A stretch of 64,000 nt of DNA from Cyanophora paradoxa. Taxonomy: Eukaryota; Glaucocystophyceae; Cyanophorales; Cyanophoraceae. Below the pieces are notes generated by a model. That model was not told where the DNA came from. It saw only the letters and a program-made list of their open reading frames with translations, and searched no databases. The stretch covers positions 186,001 to 250,000 of the forward strand of contig QPMI01000062.1 of assembly GCA_004431415.1 (NCBI GenBank), given 5' to 3'. The translations under genes were made by a program, and so were the position numbers. Within the stretch, counting starts at the first letter, position 1. Each line of letters begins with the position of its first letter. This document shows, in pieces, positions 44,679 through 55,229 of the stretch.

Positions 44679-47600
44679 ATGGGCAAGAAAGGCCCAACAA
44701 TTGAAGAAGTGCGTACGCTCGGGCCTGATCGCATGCTAGTGAAGCGCCCCAGGCGCTCCCGCCACGTATCGCGGGCGGAAGCAAAGGACCAGAATTCGCC
44801 GCGGCGCACCTCTCCGGCGCCCACGCAAGCTAATACATTGCATTCCGCTTACTGATGATGCATTCTGACCGCGCACAGGTACGAGCAGAGTATGAAGAAG
44901 TGCGTTGGGCGTTTGGTTCTCAGCTCCGCCGGAGCCGGGATCCCTTTCCTTGGCTCGATTCATGACTAGTGGCGCCATTCTTTGCCTGACACTCTACTCG
45001 CAGCACATCAAAGCGCTGCAAGCCAAGATTCGAGCACAGGAGGACGAGCTGGGCGCGCAGATCGAGCAGGTCAAGCTATGTACAGATCTACTAGCAAACG
45101 CACAGTCGGAGCTCAGTTCCAAGGTGAGGCGCTGAGCCCGCTTGGGGCCCGCCCGTCTGAGCCGCGTCACCCTCGCAGGAGACGGAAATCGCGTCGCTCG
45201 CGGAGCGAATACGGGACCTGGAGTCGAAGCTCAAGAAGGCCCGGGCAGGGAAGGGCGGCGACGTGCGCCTCCCGCCCTCGCCCGCCCGCGCCGCCGCCCC
45301 GGGCCGCCCCGGCGCTGATCCGACCCCCGCGTACAGGACGGAGGCGATGAGGAGGTGCAGCGCGGCGCGGCGCGCGGCGCGAGCCGGGGGCGGGGGCTGA
45401 GGGCGGGGCGGGCGGGGGCAGCTGAAGAAGGAGGTGGCGGACCTGAAGTCGAAGCTGCGGAAGTCGCAGCAGGCGGAGAAGCAGCTCGAGGGCGAGCTCG
45501 AGCGGCTCGAGCAGGAGCTCGAGGAGGTCCACGCCCAGGGCAAGCGCCCCGCCCCGCCCCGCGCCCCGCGTCGCCGGCCGGGCGCCGAGGCGGGGGCGCA
45601 GCGAAGGAGGCGCAGCTGCAGGCGCGGGCGGCGGGGCGGCAGCTGCAGGTCGGCAAGAAGGGCGGCACGGAGGACGAGGCCGACCAGGTCTTCCAGGAGA
45701 TGCAGGAGGAGATGAACAGGAAGCTCAAGTGCGCCCCCCGGGGGCCGCCGCCGCCGCCCGGCGCCCCGCCGCGCGGGGGGAGTGACGCGGGGCGGGCGGG
45801 GCGTGCAGGGTGAAGGACGACAAGATCGCGTCGCTGAACAAGGAGCTGGAGAAGGCGGGGAAGGAGCTGGAGCGCTCGCAGGCGCGCGTCAAGAACCTCG
45901 AGGACATGCTCAACTCCAAGGGCAGCGCCGTGCGCCCCGCCCTGCCCCGCCCCGCCCCGCCCCGCCCCGCCCGGCTCGCTGCTCCACCTGCTCGCCGGCG
46001 GGCGCTGACGGGGGGCGGGGCCGGCGCGCGCGCAGGCGGAGCGGGACGTGAACGACCTGAAGATGGAGAACGGGAAGCTGCGGGAGAAGGTGCGGGGGGG
46101 GGGCGGGCCCCGCCCGCCCCGCCTTCTCCGCCCGAGGCGCCCCGGCCCCCGCAGGTGCAGCACTACGAGGAGGAGCTGGAGAAGATGGACGAGCTGGAGG
46201 AGGAGTGGCGGTCCGCCCAGGAGCGCGTCGCCAAGCTCGAGCAGGCGCGCCGCCGCCGCCGTGCGCTCCGGCGGGCCCGGGGCTGAGGGGCGGGGGCGGG
46301 GGCCAGGACGTGGCGGCGGGGGAGAAGGAGCTGGCGCGGGAGATCGCGAAGCGGGAGACGGAGAACAACCGCCTGCGGGAGGACCTCAAGCGCATGCAGG
46401 AGATCGTCGAGAAGGCGCGCGGCGACCGGGGCGAGCTGCGCGGCTGGCTGGGCGGCGGACGCTGACGGGCGGGGCCGGGGGCGCAGAACCTGAACGACAA
46501 GGCGGACGCGGAGGGGCGGGCGAAGGAGAACGCGGACGAGCTGAAGCGCCTCAAGAAGGAGAAGGACTCCAAGCTGTGCGTACCCCCCCCCCCCCCCTTC
46601 CCCTCCGCGGCGCCCCGCCCGTGCGAGCGCAGGGCGGCGGGCCGCAGGAAGGAGGCGGAGAAGAAGTTCGTGGAGGAGAAGGCGGCGGCGGTGGAGGCGC
46701 TGAAGGCGAGTCAGCAGAAGGAGATGGAGAAGCTGCGGAAGGCGATCGAGGACGAGAAGGCGACGCTCGTCGAGCAGTACGAGGCCGACATCGAGGGCCT
46801 CCAGCAGGCGCACGCCGACGTGACGAAGGAGCTGCAGCGCACGCGCAAGGAGCTGGCGCTGCTGAAGGACGAGAACGAGGAGCTGCACGGCGAGATCGAC
46901 AAGGCCAAGGAGCGCGAGGCCTTCCAGGAGCAGCTCGCGCTCGAGACGCGGCAGAAGGAGAAGCGCCTGCGCGAGCTCAAGAACGGGCGCGTCTTCACCA
47001 AGTTCAACTTCCGCAACTCCCGCGACAAGCCCGTCAAGGTCCGCCGCGCCGCGCCGCGCGGCGGCGGCGCGGCGCGTGCTCCGGGGCCGACGCGAGGCGC
47101 GCGCGCGCGCGCGGGCGCAGGTGTGCATCACGACCGACGACGACGGGGCGTACCTGCACTGGGGGCCCGAGGGCAAGACGCCCCCGGGCAAGCACAAGAG
47201 TGCGGCCGCCGCCTCCCTCGCTCCCCCGCCCCCCGCCCCGCGCCTCACTCGCCGGCAGTCCCCATACGGGAGATCTCGAAGATGATCCGGGGGCTGGGCA
47301 CGCCCGTCTTCGAGTCGCGGTACCACCTCCGGGTGCGCGCTGCGGGCGGGGATCATGCAGCAGCCCCGTCCGGGCCTGAGAAGCTGTGCAGCTGGACCCG
47401 GAGAAGTGCGTGTCGCTGGTGCTGGCGGGGCAGGTCGGCCGCACCGTCGACCTCTTCTCGGACTTCAAGACCTACGTCGAGACCTTCGTCGCCAACATGG
47501 CCGACCTCTACGACGTCCGCCAGCTTTTGCACGCCCCTCGCCTTCGCGTTCGAGTCTCTCTGAGTTCGGGCGGGGCGGGCCAGATCCCGGTGGACGACTC

Positions 47601-47709
47601 GCGGATCCGGAAGGTGGCGCGGACGCCGGGGCGGCAGAGCTCGCGGCGCGTCGAGGAGGAGGAGGAGGAGGAGCAGGCGAACGGGCACGACGAGGACGAG
47701 GACGACTAG
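44679..47709 (+). CDS. Long coiled-coil protein with C-terminal PH-like domain
   Basis: ATG at 44679. Splicing three small first exons gives MGKKGPTIEEVRAEYEEHIK and then an almost unbroken coiled coil of some 450 residues (for example ALQAKIRAQEDELGAQIEQV, LKKEVADLKSKLRKSQQAEK, DDKIASLNKELEKAGKELER, HYEEELEKMDELEEEWRSAQ, YEADIEGLQQAHADVTKELQ). The last third has a globular domain: GRVFTKFNFRNSRDKPVK, VCITTDDDGAYLHWGPEGK, IREISKMIRGLGTPVFESRY, EKCVSLVLAGQVGRTVDLFS, DFKTYVETFVANMADLYDVR. The beta-strand pattern and final helix resemble a PH domain like that of phospholipase C enzymes (inference). It ends with an acidic tail EEEEEEEQANGHDEDEDD, stop TAG 47707. About 14 short introns, several beginning GTGCGCCCC. 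Probably a membrane-linked cytoskeletal scaffold. Confidence 0.7.
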
Positions 47710-48174
47710 GCCCCGCCCCGCCCCGCGCCCCTGTACCAGTAACGACACGATGCATACCCGCCTGCACCCTGCAGCTCGCCGCCGGGGGCAGGGCTCGTAG
47801 GTACCGGTGCGCGGGGTGATGCAAGAGGCCGGGCCCGGGGCTTCGGGAGGGGCAAGATTGTAACATGTTTGTAGACTGTGATACTGAATTCGAAACGCAC
47901 ATGCAGCTGCAAAACTACCAATACTACGATACTTGCAAACGCTTGAAAAAGAATAACTGGAAGGCGGCGCGGCGGGTGGAGAAAGGGCCAGGGGTTTCAA
48001 AGATGTCAATGCACGCAACTCAAGTCAACGGCTGCCAGTCTGGCAGGCTGCAGCTGCAATATTCGCGGGCCTAAGGCCCGCTTACGCTTGGAAAGGGACA
48101 ACGCGACAACGGGGGCCGGTCCGCAGGGCTCTACGCTGTGGCACGCATAGTGCCGTACTGGCCGCGAGGGGCCT
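47710..48174. other. AT-richer intergenic island between convergent genes
   Basis: 465 bp. It carries the word gccagtctggcaggctgcagctgc+a (about 48035-48058) that resembles words in the islands at 9.7 kb and 62.4 kb, and a small palindrome gcgggcctaaggcccgc (48066-48082) that could act in 3'-end formation. Confidence 0.4.
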
Positions 48175-50245
48175 TCAGGCAGCCGCGGCGGGGGCGGCGG
48201 CAGCAGCAGCAGCGGAGGTGCCGGGCGCTGGGGTGGGGGTGGGGGTGGGGGCCGGGGTGGGAGGGGGCGGAGGCGGGAGGCACCAGGGGACGCGGGCGGG
48301 GTCGCAGAAGACGTGGGTGGAGTAGCGGAGGACGGTCCCGTTGTGCTCGGCGGCGGCGGCCAGGGTCCAGTAGGAGAGCTCGGGGAATCCCCCGTAAGGA
48401 AAGGGCGCCACCGCCCAGAAGGGCCGCAGCAGCCGCGCCCCGTGTCCTGCCCAGGCGGAGGCGTGAGGAGCGAGCTCCGGCTCCGCCAGCGCGGGGGGCG
48501 GACCGTCGTAGGAGTGGGAGATGAACTCGTTGTGGAGGTTGCCGGGGTCGTGCCCCTCGAGGGACTCCAGGTACGGCTCCTCGGGGGGCCACCGGTCCCG
48601 CTCCATCAGCCGCCACCGCGTCGCTGCCCACCCCCCAGCTCAGAAGGAGAGGGAAGGAGAGGGGGGGGGGGGGGGGGGGGGGGGGGCGGGGGGGCAGCGC
48701 ACCGTCGTCCTCCTGGCCCCAGCCCCAGAGGTCGACGGGGAAGCCGCCGATCTCGCGGAGCAGGTGCGCGGGGAAGATCACGTTGCCCCCGAAGTACAGC
48801 TGCGCCCGCACGTACACCGGGTGCGCCCAGTCTGCCCCGGCGCGTCAGGGGGGACGAGGCGGGGCGGGGGAGGGCGCGGGGGGACGCGCTGGGGCTGAGG
48901 TGCGTCACTTTCTCGTCGTACTGGTCGTAGAGCCAGGCCTTGGTCTTCGGCAGCGTGTCCACGTCCTGCCCCCCGCCCCGGCGTCAGCTGCGGGGCCGGC
49001 GGCCTGGCGGGGCCGGGGCGGGCGCGCGTGGACGCAGATCCAGTCGAAGTCGGAGGCGAGCACGAGGGCCGCCCCCGCGTCGATCAGCGCCCCCCGGTTG
49101 AAGCGGTACCCCTCCTCTTGCTGCGCGGGCCTCGCCGGGGGCCGAGGGGGAGGGGGGGGGAGGGGGAGCGGGGTAGGGGCGGGCGGGCCTCGACGAAGAT
49201 GATCGTGAACGAGTCGGGCGAGGGGTACTGCGCCCGCAGGAGCTCCGGAATCATCTGTACCCACGGCTCCTCCTGCACCTGCCCCTGGGGATGAGCGGCG
49301 GCGCTGGAGACGGGCGGGCGGCCCGGGGGACCTTTCGATCGCGGAGGGGTACGACGACGGCCATCTTGCCCCCGACGCGCGCTGCAGGGCACTGAGGAGG
49401 GCAAGGCAGGGGGAGTGGCGGGCAGGGGCGCGCCCTTGGTCGGGTCCCGCTTGGGGAGGGTGGCCTGGAACTCCTGTACCCCCGGCTTGTACCAGGCCTC
49501 GTCCCAGGGGGCGTCCATGCAGTGCACCCCGAGGCGCTTGAGGTGGCACCCGCCCTGCAGAGGGGTCGGTCGGGGGCGGCGCGGCCGGGCGCGGGGGCGC
49601 GGGGCGGGCCTTCATGCGGAGGGCGGCGAGGGCGCAGGAGGCGTTGCGGATGCAGGCCTCGACGCACTGCCGCAGCTCCTTCACCTCCGGCAGCTGCTGC
49701 AGGTCCGCCCCGGGGCAGAACGTCCGCGGCTTCACCTGCGCGGACGGCGCTGAGGCCTAGGGGCGGCCTGCGGGGGGCGCGGGCGGGCGCGCCTGCGCCA
49801 GGGTCTTGTTCCAGAAGAGCGGGTCCGACTCGTCGAACGCCGGCGCGGGCAGCTGCCGCATGCTCGGCACGGGGATCGGCCGCGAGCACGGCGGCTCCCG
49901 TGGCCGCCCGCAGCGCGCCCGCCGCAGCGGCGCGCTTAGCGCCGTCCAGTTCGAGAGGGCGGAGAACTGCCCCGTGATGGCGCCCGTCGCGTTCGCTGGC
50001 CTCCGGAAGGCCTGCGCGCGGGGACGCGTCGCTCGTCGGTCGGATTCGGCCAGCCGCGCGCGCGGCGCCGGCACCTTCAGCCAAGCTGCAGACGCGACGG
50101 CGCCCTCGGGGCAGCAGCGCGGCCTCGTCGCGTGCGTGGCGCCCCAAACAAGCAGGAACATGCAGAAGCCGATCGCAACATAGCCGGCTGCTTCGAACAG
50201 AAGCCCGCATCCCGTTGCTGGGCCATCGCGGTACTTGTCGCTCAT
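48175..50245 (-). CDS. Beta-1,4-galactosyltransferase family (GT7) type II Golgi protein
   Basis: Golgi glycosyltransferase adding galactose (or GalNAc/GlcA by family) from a UDP-sugar. ATG at 50243-50245; a short cytosolic tail MSDKYRDGPATGC is followed by one signal-anchor helix YVAIGFCMFLLVWGATHA. The stem is Cys- and Pro-rich (CVEACIRNASCALAALRMK). The catalytic part has MAVVVPLRDRK, then FTIIFVE, GYRFNRGALIDAGAALVL and DFDWICVHDVDTLPKTKA (the DVD metal motif near 48950-48970), FGGNVIFPAHLLREIGGFPV, and DLWGWGQEDD, the GWGxEDD acceptor and metal motif of GT7. All are canonical. It ends with a PTPAPTPTPTPA-type tail, stop TGA 48175. An intron at about 48640-48700 has a very long sense C run. 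Confidence 0.85.
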
Positions 50246-50700
50246 CGCCGCTGCATCGCCAGCGCGCGGCTGGCCGTTCCTATCTGCTGCGCGAAGCTCG
50301 ATTCCACCTCCCTCGCAACCGCATGCGTGGGTGCGGCGCCGGCAGGAGGCGCTGCGTTATATCGCGCGGCTGCTGCAGCTATCGGTCGCGCTGCTCCAGC
50401 TGCCGGTCGCGCTGCTCCAGCTGCGCGCTGAGCCGCCCTGGTCTGGCTGTCCGACTTGTGCAGGTACCCCCCAAAGTTTCGAAAATTCTTGGCGCGACGC
50501 GCGTCAGTTGCACTTCGCGTCAGGCTGGCGCACCAGCTCACCTACAAACTTGCATGAGCATCAACTCAGCAGCTCAAATGAACTCCCAGCTCGGCACAGC
50601 TTCGTACGCGTCCGCCCGCATGCGCAGGTGCAATTGCGAGGCGTGTGTGCAAGATCGGAAGCAAGCACCGTATATTACGTACGTCGCGAAGTGGCGTGGC
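50246..50700. promoter_or_regulatory. Divergent promoter region
   Basis: 455 bp between the galactosyltransferase and RING-protein starts. Near 50375-50425 the word gctgctccagctgccggtcg+cgct is tandemly repeated about 2.5 times (cgctgctccagctg motif). No convincing exon. Confidence 0.4.
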
Positions 50701-53700
50701 ATGTGGACGTACGGCAGACCGAGCCGGCTGGTGCGTATACCTGGCGAACAGAATCTACTAGGCTAGATCAATAGATCTAGAGATCACACGCGTACGATAC
50801 CGATCGCGATCGCGCCGGCGCCCGGCGCAGGGCGTTTGGCTCGTAAGGAACCGCCTCAAGCTCTCTAGATCTGGCCGGTTACGGAACGCGGACATCGCGC
50901 GGCCTCCGATCAGCATCAAGACCCCGCCCCTGCTCAAGCTCCATGCCGATGGCGATGCATGTGATCAACCGCAGCACGACGTCTTTCTGTGCAAGTGCAC
51001 GGCCGCTAGCGTCTGCGACGAATGCAAGGGCCTTGTTTTCAAACTGCAGGAAGATGATTTCTCCCAAGTGACCGAGTCGGAAATCGACATGCGCAAGCAC
51101 ACCAGTGCCGTGGAGGTTAGTTCAAGCGCCGGGGCCGGCGCCCCGATTTTGAGAGTCCCGATTGATCTACGCGCAGAACTACGTGTTCGAAACGTTGAAG
51201 GAGCTGGGCACCAAGCACGCCGTCGCCATCGCCTGCACGATCCGGCTCGCCCGTCTCTGCGCTGAGCTTGTGCTGTTCGACAAGGCCAGGGTGTTTTACG
51301 AGGTCTCCGCACGTCGCCCCAGCCTGTCTCTGCCACGCGCGCCCACGCCGCTCGCAGTGGGCGCTCCGAATTTACAGCGAGGAGGCGAGGCTGCGGGCGG
51401 CGAGCAAGCCCGGCGCCCTGGGGGACCACGCCAGAATTCTCTGCGGGCTGTTGAAGCTGGAGAACAACCTCCCCGCATGTGTGCGGGCCCTCCACGTTCG
51501 CCCCCCCCCCCCTCCCCCCCCCCCCCACCATCCCCACTTGCCCCCCCATCCCCACTTGCCCCCCCCATCATGGCATCCCCACTTGCCCCCCTCTTTGCCT
51601 CTCCAACGCGTCCCCCGGCAGTGGGCGCTGTCCTTCCGCCAGGAGAGCCTGGGGCCGACGCACGAGAAAACAGTGGAGACGGAGTACCTGCTCGGCAAGC
51701 ACCTGAGGGAATTGGGCAAGTTCGAGGACGCCTACAGTTACTTCAAGGTGCCCCCTTTGCTCCCTCCCTCCCCCCCCCCCCCCCCCGTCGACCTCCCCCC
51801 CCCCGTCGACCTCCCCCCCCCCCCTTCACGCCCCTGGGCTGGCAGGCGGCCTACGCGCACGAGAAGGAGGCGGGGACGAGGCGGCGATCGCGCGGCGCTG
51901 CTGCGACGTCCAGCTCATCGGGGACCTCAACGAAACCGCGAAGGCCCACTTCTCTGCGGGGCGCCTTCAGATTGCACTGGAGCTCCAGCAGGCGCGCTGT
52001 CGCCCCGCCGCCTCGCAGCCCCGCCGCCCCGCCGCCCGGCGAGCCCCGCGGGCGGCGCCGCAGATGGCCGTGGCGATCGGGGAGCGGGTGTGCGACAAGT
52101 GCCTGGCGCGCGGGGACCTGCAGGTGGCCTCCTCCGGCCTCGCCCCCGCCCTTCTCGCCCTCGGCGACGCCCCCGCCGCCGAGGCCGTCTACAAGGTGCC
52201 CCCGGCTCGCGGCGCCCCTGCGCCTCCGGGCGCGCCCTGCAACCGCCTCCCGACGCCGGCGCAGCGGCTGGTGTCGGAGACGGAGCGGCGGCTCGGGGCG
52301 GGGCACCCCCGCTTCGGCTCGGCCCTCTTGCGCCTCGCCGCCTGCTGCCACTTCGGGATGGGCAGGCAGCCGGAGCTCGCCGAGCCCTGCGCCCGCGTCC
52401 GCCCCCGCCGGCCCCGCCCCTGCGCCCCTCCCGCCCCTCACCGCCCCCGCAGCGCGGGTGGGCGATCCTCGAGGCCGCCCCGGGCCTCGCGGGACCGGAG
52501 GCCGCGGTCGAGATCGCGAACCTGTGGAAGATCCACGTCCAGGCGCCCCACCTGGACCCCGCCGGGACCTTCGTCAGGGCGCGCCGCCCCGGCCCGCGCC
52601 GGTCCCGCGTTCCTCACGTGCGCCGCGCGCCCTGCAGCTCGCCGGGAGGTGGGCGCGGGCGAACCCGCGCCTTTCGCTGGACATACCTCGCAGTTCCATG
52701 GTCTGTGCCACCCCCCCTCCTCCCATCCCCCCCCTCCCCCCCCTCCCCCTCCCTTCGCGATCGACGACTGACGACATATCCTGGTCGACTGCTCGGCAGC
52801 GTGATATCCTGAACGAATTCGAAGAAAAAGCGTGGCTGGAACAGCGGATTCGGGAGCACAAAGAGCTGCAGCGGAAGGAAGAAGAACAGCGGAAGCGGAA
52901 GGAAGAGGAGCAGGAGCGGGCGCGGGAGCGGGCGTTCCAGGAGAGGAGGCGGCAGGAGGAGGAGCGGGAGCGGGCACAGCAGGAGGCGGAGCGCGCGGAG
53001 CGGGCCAAGCGCGACGCAAAGGAGCGGGTGCGTCCTGGCCGGCACTGCCCGCAGCCGCCCGCCCGCTCACCCGCGCCCGCCGCGGGGCAGGCGGCGGCGC
53101 AGCGGCACATGAAGGGCGCGCAGTGGGCCCCCGCCCGCAAGCTCCTCGACGCCCTGCTCGAGGTCCGCCCGCCCCGCCGCGGCGCTGGCCGCCGGCAACG
53201 TCTGAGGGGCGCCAGCAGCGGTCGCCGGACGACGTCGAGGCCCGCCTGCTCCGCATCGGTGCGCCGCCCTTATACCTTGCACGGGCACGTCGACCCTCGC
53301 TGAGGCGGCGGCAGAGTGCATGGCGGGGGCGGGCCAGCTGGAGGCGGCCGCCCAGGAGGCGGAGAGGGCGGAGCGCGAGCTCGCCGGCTCAGACAGGAGC
53401 GCTGACGCTCTCCGCCGGTGCCCCGCCCTGGCGCATGCCCTTGAAGGGCGCGCGCCGAGCCGGCAGCAGGGTGCAGGAGCGGCGGCGACAGGTCGAGGCC
53501 GAGCTGCGGCGGCGGGAGGAGGCGACGCGGCGGGAGGAGGCGAAGCGCCGGGAGGGGGCCGATCGCGAGGAGCGGCGCGCGGCGCAGGCGCGCGAGGCAG
53601 AGAAGCAGCGCCGTGAGGAGGCGCAGCAGCGCGAGGAGGCGAGGCGGGGCGAGGAGGAGAGGCGGCGGGAGCAGGAGCAGCGGCGCGAACAAGAGCGGCA

Positions 53701-54896
53701 GGAGGAGCAGCGGCGGCGGGAGCAGCTTTGGCGGGAGGAGCAGGAACGCAAGGAGGCTCGCCGGCGGGAGCAGGAGCGGCGGCAGGAGGAGCGGCGGAGG
53801 GAGGAGGAAGAGCGGCAGCTGGCGGAGCGCCGGCGGGAGGAAGAGGCCCGCGCCCAGGAGCTGCAGCGGGCGGAGACCGAGCGGCGGCAGGAGCTCGAGG
53901 AGCGGCGACGCCAGGAGGAGGAGGAGGAGCGGCGACGGGAGGAGGAGGCGCGAGCTCGGGAGCAGCAGCAGGCGGAGGCCGAACGGCAGCGGGAAGAGGG
54001 GCAGCGAAGACGCGGGGGGCAGCAGCTGCAGCGGGCGCCCCCGGCTGCACGGAGAGGAGCCGCGGCGTGCCGCTTCTTCGCCGCCGGCTTCTGCCGCGAC
54101 GGCGACCGCTGCCGGTGGGCTTCACCTCGACGCCCTTTCGCGGCGCCGCGCCATGCCCACGCGCCCCGCCGCAGGTTCCTGCACGGGCCCGTGGCCAAGG
54201 GCCCCGCGCCGGCCGCCGAGCCTCGGCCGGCCGAGGCCGGCCCCAGCTCGCATCCAAGCAAGCAAGCGCAGGCCTGCCGCTTCTTCGCGAGGGGCTCCTG
54301 CCGCGACGGCGCGCGCTGCCGGTGCGATATCGATGCCGACCCCGCGCGGGTTCTCCGCCCACGCGGCCGCGGGGCGGCAGGTACCTGCACGAGTCCAGGG
54401 CGGCGGTGCCCGCGGCGGCCCCCGAGGAGGTCGAGCTCGATCGCGACTGCGCCATCTGCCTCGGGCCCCTGTCCGCCGGCCCCCCCGCCACCGCCCTCCC
54501 CTGCCGCCGTGCGCCACGCCCCTCCGCTTTCGCTGCCACATGCCCACGCCCCGCGCAGATCGTTTCCACGGCCCTTGCATCAAGAAGTGGCGGGCGAGCC
54601 CGCTCGCCCACGGCTGCCCCGAGTGCCGCCGGCCCTTCGACGGCCCTGCCCCTCCCGCCCCCACGGGTGCTGCTCCGTCAACGCCGGCGCGGCCCCCGCG
54701 GGCGGCGGCGACCTCGCGGGGCCCGGGCCCCGCCTCGCCGCCGCCGCTGCAGCCGGCCTCGCCCGCCACGTCCTCCGGCGGCTCCGGCGCCAGCGCCCCC
54801 GCCTCCCCGCTGCAGCTCTCCGCCCCGCTCGCTCGCCCCGACTTCCCTCGGCGCCCCACGCGACCCTACCTGCCCCCGGCCCTCTTCCCTGCTTGA
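50701..54896 (+). CDS. Multidomain RING-H2 protein: B-box-like, TPR, coiled coil, two CCCH fingers, RING
   Basis: Probable E3 ubiquitin ligase. ATG at 50701, first exon 50701-50730 joined to 50831. Near the N-terminus is a B-box-like Cys/His set, CDQPQHDVFLCKCTAASVCD+ECK (about 50962-51035). TPR or kinesin-light-chain-like helices follow (WALRIYSEEARLRAASKPGA, WALSFRQESLGPTHEKTVET, YLLGKHLRELGKFEDAYSYF, ALLALGDAPAAEAVYK). About 52,800-54,000 is an Arg/Glu-rich coiled coil. Two CCCH fingers come next: CRFFAAGFCRDGDRCRWA and CRFFARGSCRDGARCRC. The RING is CAICLGPLSAGPPATALPCR then, across intron 54509-54558, HRFHGPCIKKWRA ... CPECRRPF; that join restores CxHxxHxxC. A Pro/Ser-rich tail ends at TGA 54894. 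The middle could hide a gene boundary, but the coiled coil reads through. Confidence 0.7.
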
Positions 54897-55229
54897 GCCT
54901 TCTCGCTCGCCCCCGGTACCGGTGGATTTCGAGTTTGAATTCCCGACGTCGACACTAATTACAACGTAAACTGCTTCGTTAAATGCATGCGCATCGGTCT
55001 TAGTCAGGGCGAAAGAGGCTTATGCTTTGATCGCGGGGCAAAACGGAATATGCAAGTTACTACGGTGCGAGAAACGCAGCAGGTCATTCAAAGGGCGGCG
55101 TATTGCCAGTTGCGAAGGACAACGTTTCCGAAGAGAAGGAGAAAGCGCGATCGAGGAGGCAGCGGGGATCGACCGGAGGGGAGGAGGAGGAGGAGGAGGG
55201 CGGGGGGGCGTGGCGCGGGGCCGGGGGGG
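54897..55229. other. Intergenic, convergent 3' ends
   Basis: 333 bp between two stop codons. AT-richer near 54930-55100, then a gaggaggaggaggagg run at about 55180-55200. No gene seen. Confidence 0.4.

Noticed and set aside
48655-48690. Long G run as an assembly gap or artefact
   Set aside because: It lies exactly within an intron and has the same sense polarity as other C-rich intron runs; length may be inexact, but the tract looks genuine.
54501-54558. GC donor for the RING-gene intron (after TGCC)
   Set aside because: A GT donor three bases later gives CRHRFHGPC, the correct CxHxxHxxC RING spacing, so the ordinary GT-AG intron is preferred.
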